A DNA stretch of 9,555 nt from JAXHUM01 sp034189325 (GTDB taxonomy: Bacteria; Desulfobacterota; DSM-4660; Desulfatiglandales; Desulfatiglandaceae), in contig JAXHUM010000038.1 of the NCBI GenBank assembly GCA_034189325.1, positions 1 through 9,555 of the forward strand, in the 5' to 3' direction. The notes under the pieces are model-generated. The model was not told the origin of the DNA. It searched no databases and was given only the letters and a program-made list of their open reading frames with translations. Positions 6,479-9,555 of the stretch are shown here, piece after piece; position 1 is the first letter of the stretch, and every line of letters starts with the position of its first letter. The translations under genes were made by a program, and so were the position numbers.

Positions 6479-7909
6479 TCACGTTTTGTTGCCCCAGTAT
6501 TGATGGATCCTGGAAAGGACGCATGCGATTTCATCGAGGCGATTTATCGTCCGGATCCCGGCCTCATTAAGATCATGGATTGCCTGACTTTCCCAATGAC
6601 TGAGGCCGCATCCGAGGACGACCGGCTTTCCTGTTTCCTTTTCCAGGTCATCGAAGCCCATCATTACCTGTTTTTCCATTGCTAAGAAGGCCCTCATTTT
6701 ATCTGAGGCCTTCTCATCTAGAAACCCCGGACCTCCGAAGCCATGAAGGACCAGGGCATCCACCTCACCGGACAGAAGGATGTCTCTGCCCATCTGAATG
6801 AGAGCCTTCGGTTCAAAAGCGATAATGCCGGCCGCGCCGATGTCGACGGGGTTTCTCGTTGATGCCCTCACAGGCATGCCTAATTCTTTCAGATGATGCT
6901 GCAAATCATCGCTGAGAACAGGAACCGTCAGCCCCTCATCTTCCAGAAAATCTGTAATCGTGACTCCCCAGGAGCCTCCAACGGTCATGACGCCGACGCG
7001 GTTTCCCCGCATGGGTGGGCGTTCGACCAGGGCATGCGTGAGAGGGAACAGAAGTTCCATGGTGGGGCATCGAATAATATTGGTCTGTTTGAAAGCCCCA
7101 AGGAAAATATCCTGCCTCCCTGCCAGCGCACCCGTATGGCTCCGAGCGGCCCTGGCTCCGGCAGCGGTTCTCCCCGCCTTATGGACGACAACCGGTTTTC
7201 TCCCGGCCACTTCCTTGGCTACCTCTATGAAGCGATTCCCGTTGCGCAGAGTTTCAACATACATGAGAATGCCCTGTATATCAGGGTCTTTCCCAAAGTG
7301 CTCCAGAAAGTCTGTTAGTTGGAGATCAGCCTCATTTCCCGTGTGAATGAATTTGCCGACACCCATATGTTTTGAAAAAGCGGAACTCATCAGATCACAG
7401 ATGGCATAGCCACCTTGGCAGACAGCAGCCAGGGATGATGGAAAAAGATGGTTAAAGGGAGTCCCCGACGCGTTGAATTGCGCCTGTAGGTTGTATGTCC
7501 CACTCACATTGGGGCCGAGTATACGCATTCCATAAGATCCGGCGAGCCGGGCCAGAGCCTTTTCTCTCTCTCTTCCCCCTTGAACGGCCTCTCCAAAACC
7601 GGCTGTAATGATGGCGATTCCTCTGAAACCTTTTTCACCACACTCCTTAACCGTCTCCTCCAGCCTTTCTTCAGGAATCGCTATGACGGCAAGATCCACC
7701 GGCCCATCGATGGAAGCGATATCAGGTATGGCCGGGATGCCGAAGACCTCTTTGGATCGATGGTTTACGGGGTAGATTTCCCCCGGGTATTTCCAGGCCA
7801 GAAGACTCTCCATGACAATGGAACCCCAAGCCCCCGGCCTTTGCGTAGCACCAATGATCGTCACACTTTCCGGTTTGATGAAGGCATCAATTTGGTTTCC
7901 AGAAGACAT
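6479..7909 (-). CDS. ADP-forming acyl-CoA synthetase alpha-type subunit (CoA-binding/ligase), first paralogue
   Basis: First gene of the minus-strand operon, 476 residues, a paralogue of the next gene. The CoA-binding Rossmann domain (VTIIGATQRPGAWG, IYPVNH) and ligase-like domains are in the usual order. The catalytic histidine is H258 in SHTGALAG and its glutamate is E219 in VETLRNG, the same 39-residue separation as in the neighbour (E211/H250). The GPNC motif is GPNVSG (132-137), again lacking Cys, and the later SQSG-type motif is CQGG (164-167). There is no ATP-grasp domain. GGAGGAG lies 5 nt before the ATG, giving a clear start, and a candidate promoter lies about 60-85 bp upstream. A true acyl-CoA synthetase would need a beta subunit encoded elsewhere. 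The two paralogues might also pair with each other or regulate another enzyme. Confidence 0.88.
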   Translation of the reverse strand: MSSGNQIDAFIKPESVTIIGATQRPGAWGSIVMESLLAWKYPGEIYPVNHRSKEVFGIPAIPDIASIDGPVDLAVIAIPEERLEETVKECGEKGFRGIAIITAGFGEAVQGGREREKALARLAGSYGMRILGPNVSGTYNLQAQFNASGTPFNHLFPSSLAAVCQGGYAICDLMSSAFSKHMGVGKFIHTGNEADLQLTDFLEHFGKDPDIQGILMYVETLRNGNRFIEVAKEVAGRKPVVVHKAGRTAAGARAARSHTGALAGRQDIFLGAFKQTNIIRCPTMELLFPLTHALVERPPMRGNRVGVMTVGGSWGVTITDFLEDEGLTVPVLSDDLQHHLKELGMPVRASTRNPVDIGAAGIIAFEPKALIQMGRDILLSGEVDALVLHGFGGPGFLDEKASDKMRAFLAMEKQVMMGFDDLEKETGKPVVLGCGLSHWESQAIHDLNEAGIRTINRLDEIACVLSRIHQYWGNKT

Positions 7910-7966
7910 TGTATCTCCTCCGAATGGTCGTCATGTGGGGATTTTGAAAGGCATGTTGATGTGAGT

Positions 7967-7995
7967 GGTATAACAGATAAACGGTTGAAGCGCAA
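7967..7995 (-). promoter_or_regulatory. Candidate sigma-70-type promoter for the CoA-ligase operon
   Basis: On the minus strand, TTGCGC (7995-7990) is separated by exactly 17 nt from TATACC (7972-7967). The -10 is preceded by TG at the extended -10 position (TGTTATACC). Transcription would begin near 7960, giving a leader of about 50 nt before the ATG at 7909. Each hexamer is a partial match, so this is plausible but unproven. Confidence 0.45.
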
Positions 7996-8116
7996 GTTCG
8001 CCCATGCTTGGGTTGGCGGTCGTTTGTGACACTTGAGCGCTTCCGGATGACCCCGGCCGAGCCGTCAAACGGCATCCCTTGTAAAATGACATCCCAGAAA
8101 TCTTCGCATTCAACAG

Positions 8117-8154
8117 AGTCCCCTATCTGATCCCCCTGCTGTTTTCGATCCCCT
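8117..8154 (+). repeat. Three short CCCCT-type direct repeats upstream of a promoter
   Basis: GAGTCCCCTAT (8117-8127), GATCCCCCTGC (8129-8139) and GATCCCCTCAT (8147-8157) are near copies in the same orientation, 12 and 18 nt apart start to start. The last ends about 15 nt before the -35 hexamer of the plus-strand promoter. Such placement suits an activator site, but the repeats are short and could be chance. Confidence 0.3.
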
Positions 8155-8172
8155 CATAGGTGAATTGTCTCC

Positions 8173-8201
8173 TTGATGTCCTCAATGGGAGTGCCTATAT
8201 T
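8173..8201 (+). promoter_or_regulatory. Candidate sigma-70-type promoter for the dehydrogenase-type gene
   Basis: TTGATG (8173-8178) and TATATT (8196-8201) are separated by exactly 17 nt. The -10 matches the consensus at five of six positions and the -35 at four of six, and the downstream sequence is AT-rich. Transcription would begin near 8208, leaving an unusually long leader of about 145 nt before the ATG at 8353. Confidence 0.5.
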
Positions 8202-8236
8202 AAATAAAGAAATCGTTTGAACGCAATCATCAGACA

Positions 8237-8265
8237 AGGGAGCGACTTAGCCGGTCGAAGTCCCT
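8237..8265 (+). other. Leader hairpin in the 5' untranslated region
   Basis: AGGGA (8237-8241) can pair with TCCCT (8261-8265), with an inner CGAC/GTCG stem. A competing pairing uses GACTT and AAGTC. The two alternatives are mutually exclusive. The element falls inside the long predicted leader of the dehydrogenase-type gene. I do not recognise it as any known riboswitch class, and no T-run follows, so it is not a standard terminator. Confidence 0.3.
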
Positions 8266-8352
8266 GTTGGTGGGATCCAGCAATAGAACCGGGGAGAGTA
8301 GGAATAAAAGTCTGGAAGAGCCTGTTTGGGGAGATTGAGAGGAAATGACATT

Positions 8353-9336
8353 ATGGGTACTTATGTGATTCCGGGGAGAGAGGTCAGGAAAATCCTCACT
8401 CCATCCGTGGCTATCACGGCGGTGACAAAGGCATTCAGGGCTTACGGTACAGGTGCTGCAGATATGCCGCCCAAATCTTACCTTTTTTTTGAGAAAGGGG
8501 ATCTTCGAACCATGCCCGCCTACATCCACGGGCATGGACTCCATATGGCGGGTGTCAAGAGTGTCAACGTGCATCCTGAAAACAGTAAGCAGAAACTGCC
8601 CTCTGTAATGGCTATGATCACCCTGCATGATCCGAAAAACGGTTATCCAGTGGCTGTTATGGATGGGACCTATTTAACCGCCATGAGGACGGGGGCAGCC
8701 GGTGCCGTGGCCGCACAATTGCTCTGCCGCCCTGCCTCCGGTGTTGTGGGATTTGTGGGTTCCGGAAGTCAAGCCAGGACACAGCTCAGCTGTTTGAGAG
8801 AGGTGATGAACGTCGAACGTATAAAGGCCTGGAAGTGGGCATCGAAAGACAAAACTGCCGAGGATTTCTGCCGATGGGCCGAAGAGGTTTACGGCGTAAA
8901 GGGATCCATTTCCTCGGATATCGACGAGGTTTCCAGAGATGTGGATATCCTGGTGACGACAACCCCTTCTAGAAAACCGCTGGTCAGCAAGGTTTCTCCG
9001 GGCACCCACATAAACGCCATCGGAGCGGACGCCGTGGGAAAACAGGAGGTCAGTCCGAAGGTCCTGAAACAGGCCAAAATCTTTGTGGACGATTGGGTCC
9101 AGGCTTCTCATAGCGGCGAGATTAATGTTCCTCTCAATAAAAGACAGATCACGAGAACAGATGTCTATGGAGAGCTGGCCGAAGTGGTGATAGGTGAAAA
9201 AAAGGGTAGGGCTTCTGATTCGGAAATAACGCTTTTTGATTCAACCGGACTGGCCATCCAGGATATTGCCTGCGCGGCCATGGTTTACAAAACGGTCAAG
9301 AAGGAGGGGCGCCTGAAGAAGGTTGATTTCTTTTGA
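8353..9336 (+). CDS. Ornithine cyclodeaminase / mu-crystallin family protein (alanine dehydrogenase-like)
   Basis: The 327-residue product belongs to the NAD(P)-dependent ornithine cyclodeaminase/mu-crystallin family. It most resembles the branch containing the archaeal alanine dehydrogenase. Residues consistent with substrate binding are R52 (LRTMPAY), K69 (GVKSVN) and R112 (TAMRTGAAG). The nucleotide-binding motif is GFVGSGSQA (133-141), and the conserved NAIGADAVGKQE (211-222) supplies the acidic residue of the active site. LFDSTGLAIQD (284-294) closes the fold. Reactions in this family include ornithine to proline, reversible alanine deamination and imine reduction, and the sequence alone does not choose between them. 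The ATG at 8353, with AGAGGAA upstream, is preferred over a TTG at 8326. It is divergent from the CoA-ligase operon, so amino-acid or 2-oxo-acid metabolism is a reasonable but untested theme. Confidence 0.87.
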   Translation: MGTYVIPGREVRKILTPSVAITAVTKAFRAYGTGAADMPPKSYLFFEKGDLRTMPAYIHGHGLHMAGVKSVNVHPENSKQKLPSVMAMITLHDPKNGYPVAVMDGTYLTAMRTGAAGAVAAQLLCRPASGVVGFVGSGSQARTQLSCLREVMNVERIKAWKWASKDKTAEDFCRWAEEVYGVKGSISSDIDEVSRDVDILVTTTPSRKPLVSKVSPGTHINAIGADAVGKQEVSPKVLKQAKIFVDDWVQASHSGEINVPLNKRQITRTDVYGELAEVVIGEKKGRASDSEITLFDSTGLAIQDIACAAMVYKTVKKEGRLKKVDFF

Positions 9337-9395
9337 TGGACGCAACAGCGTTTTTTGTCGCTGCACTCATGGGCTCGAATGATCGAGGAGAATGA
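9336..9395 (+). CDS. Possible 19-residue ORF coupled to the upstream stop (TGATG)
   Basis: The stop of the dehydrogenase-type gene overlaps an ATG by one base (TGATG), opening a 19-codon frame, MDATAFFVAALMGSNDRGE. It ends 15 nt before the start of the rubrerythrin-like gene. No homology is recognised and its only ribosome supply would be coupling. Such overlaps arise often by chance, so it is listed only as a possibility. Confidence 0.12.
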   Translation: MDATAFFVAALMGSNDRGE

Positions 9396-9410
9396 CTAAA
9401 GGAGGATGTG

Positions 9411-9555
9411 ATGATGGAAGAAAAGGAGCGTGAAATTCTAGAGGGATTGAAAACCGCTATGGAGGCTGAGCTGACTGGACACAACTTTTACAAGAATGCC
9501 GCCAAGAACATGGATGACGATCGGGCCAAGGCGGCCCTCTCTGAAATGGCTGAAG
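9411..9555 (+). CDS. Ferritin-like / rubrerythrin-family protein, 5' part (cut by window edge)
   Basis: The frame opens with two consecutive ATGs (9411 and 9414) after a strong GGAGG at 9401-9405. The 48 visible residues, including REILEGLKTAMEAELTG, HNFYKNAAKNMDDD and KAALSEMAE, form the amphipathic first helix and turn typical of rubrerythrin-like diiron proteins. Glutamates in the MEAELTG segment are candidate metal ligands. The second-helix ExxH motif would lie just past the window end, so iron binding and the presence of a rubredoxin domain cannot be checked. Family members reduce peroxide in anaerobes. It lies 74 nt after the dehydrogenase-type gene and may share its transcript. Confidence 0.72.
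   Translation, partial: MMEEKEREILEGLKTAMEAELTGHNFYKNAAKNMDDDRAKAALSEMAE

Larger units (their letters stand above)
7910..8352. other. Divergent intergenic region
   Basis: This 443-base gap lies between the minus-strand CoA-ligase operon and the plus-strand dehydrogenase-type gene. It contains one candidate promoter per direction, a set of CCCCT-type repeats and a leader hairpin, all listed separately. Further small symmetric elements are CCCA-TGCT-TGGG (8001-8012), just upstream of the minus-strand -35, and a perfect hairpin GCCGT-CAA-ACGGC (8061-8073). Overlapping open frames on the minus strand (for example ending at 7887 and 7931) show no family features and no ribosome-binding site, so no gene is called here. 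Confidence 0.65.

Noticed and set aside
6461..6481. The TGA of the first CoA-ligase gene is in frame with the second gene, suggesting a possible Sec readthrough fusion
   Set aside because: Both proteins are complete at normal family length, no catalytic Cys position is involved, and no SECIS-like hairpin is evident. A shared frame is a one-in-three coincidence.
9346..9363. CAGCG-TTTTTTGT-CGCTG hairpin after the dehydrogenase-type gene as a terminator
   Set aside because: The T-run is in the loop instead of after the stem, and the stem is only five pairs.

Overview
The window (about 50% GC by eye) looks like chromosomal DNA from an anaerobic bacterium. The best guess is Desulfobacterota (former Deltaproteobacteria). 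This is inference from gene content: a sigma-54 activator next to a receiver-DUF4388-Roadblock protein, ADP-forming acyl-CoA synthetase subunits, a rubrerythrin-like gene, and above all a gene that makes sense only if UGA is read as selenocysteine. No transposase, integrase, CRISPR array or phage gene was seen.

Layout. (1) 1-574, minus strand: tadA followed 10 nt later by a tRNA-Ser(CGA) gene. (2) 575-926: a gap with a well-formed sigma-54 (-24/-12) promoter at its right end. (3) 927-3658, plus strand: two response-regulator genes without an adjacent histidine kinase. The first is REC-DUF4388-Roadblock; the second is an NtrC-type sigma-54 activator. (4) 7909-3661, minus strand: a tight four-gene operon encoding two acyl-CoA synthetase alpha-type subunits, a YhcC-family radical SAM protein and an Ogt/MGMT-family DNA repair protein. 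(5) 7910-8352: a divergent control region with one plausible sigma-70-type promoter in each direction. (6) 8353-9555, plus strand: an ornithine cyclodeaminase/alanine dehydrogenase-family gene, then the start of a ferritin-like/rubrerythrin gene cut by the window edge.

The main discovery candidate is the Ogt/MGMT gene (3661-4173, minus). Ordinary gene calling stops it at 3748, right after the residues PVPLIFP. The stop is a UGA exactly where the family has its catalytic cysteine (PCHRV). Reading through gives U-HRVVAAGGLGGFSSG and a normal family C-terminus ending 28 residues later, 2 bp from the convergent gene. A 7-bp hairpin with a G-rich 7-nt loop starts 12 nt after the UGA, the position and size expected of a bacterial SECIS element. 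The simplest reading is a selenocysteine alkyltransferase, i.e. a single-turnover DNA repair protein with Sec as the alkyl acceptor.

How the genes may work together. The two response regulators probably form a signalling pair in which a sigma-54 promoter drives a Roadblock-domain effector; whether the neighbouring activator controls it is untested. The two alpha-type CoA-ligase subunits keep the catalytic His and Glu but have no ATP-grasp partner in this window. The divergent amino-acid dehydrogenase-type gene could feed acyl/2-oxo acid metabolism, but no substrate can be assigned from sequence alone.
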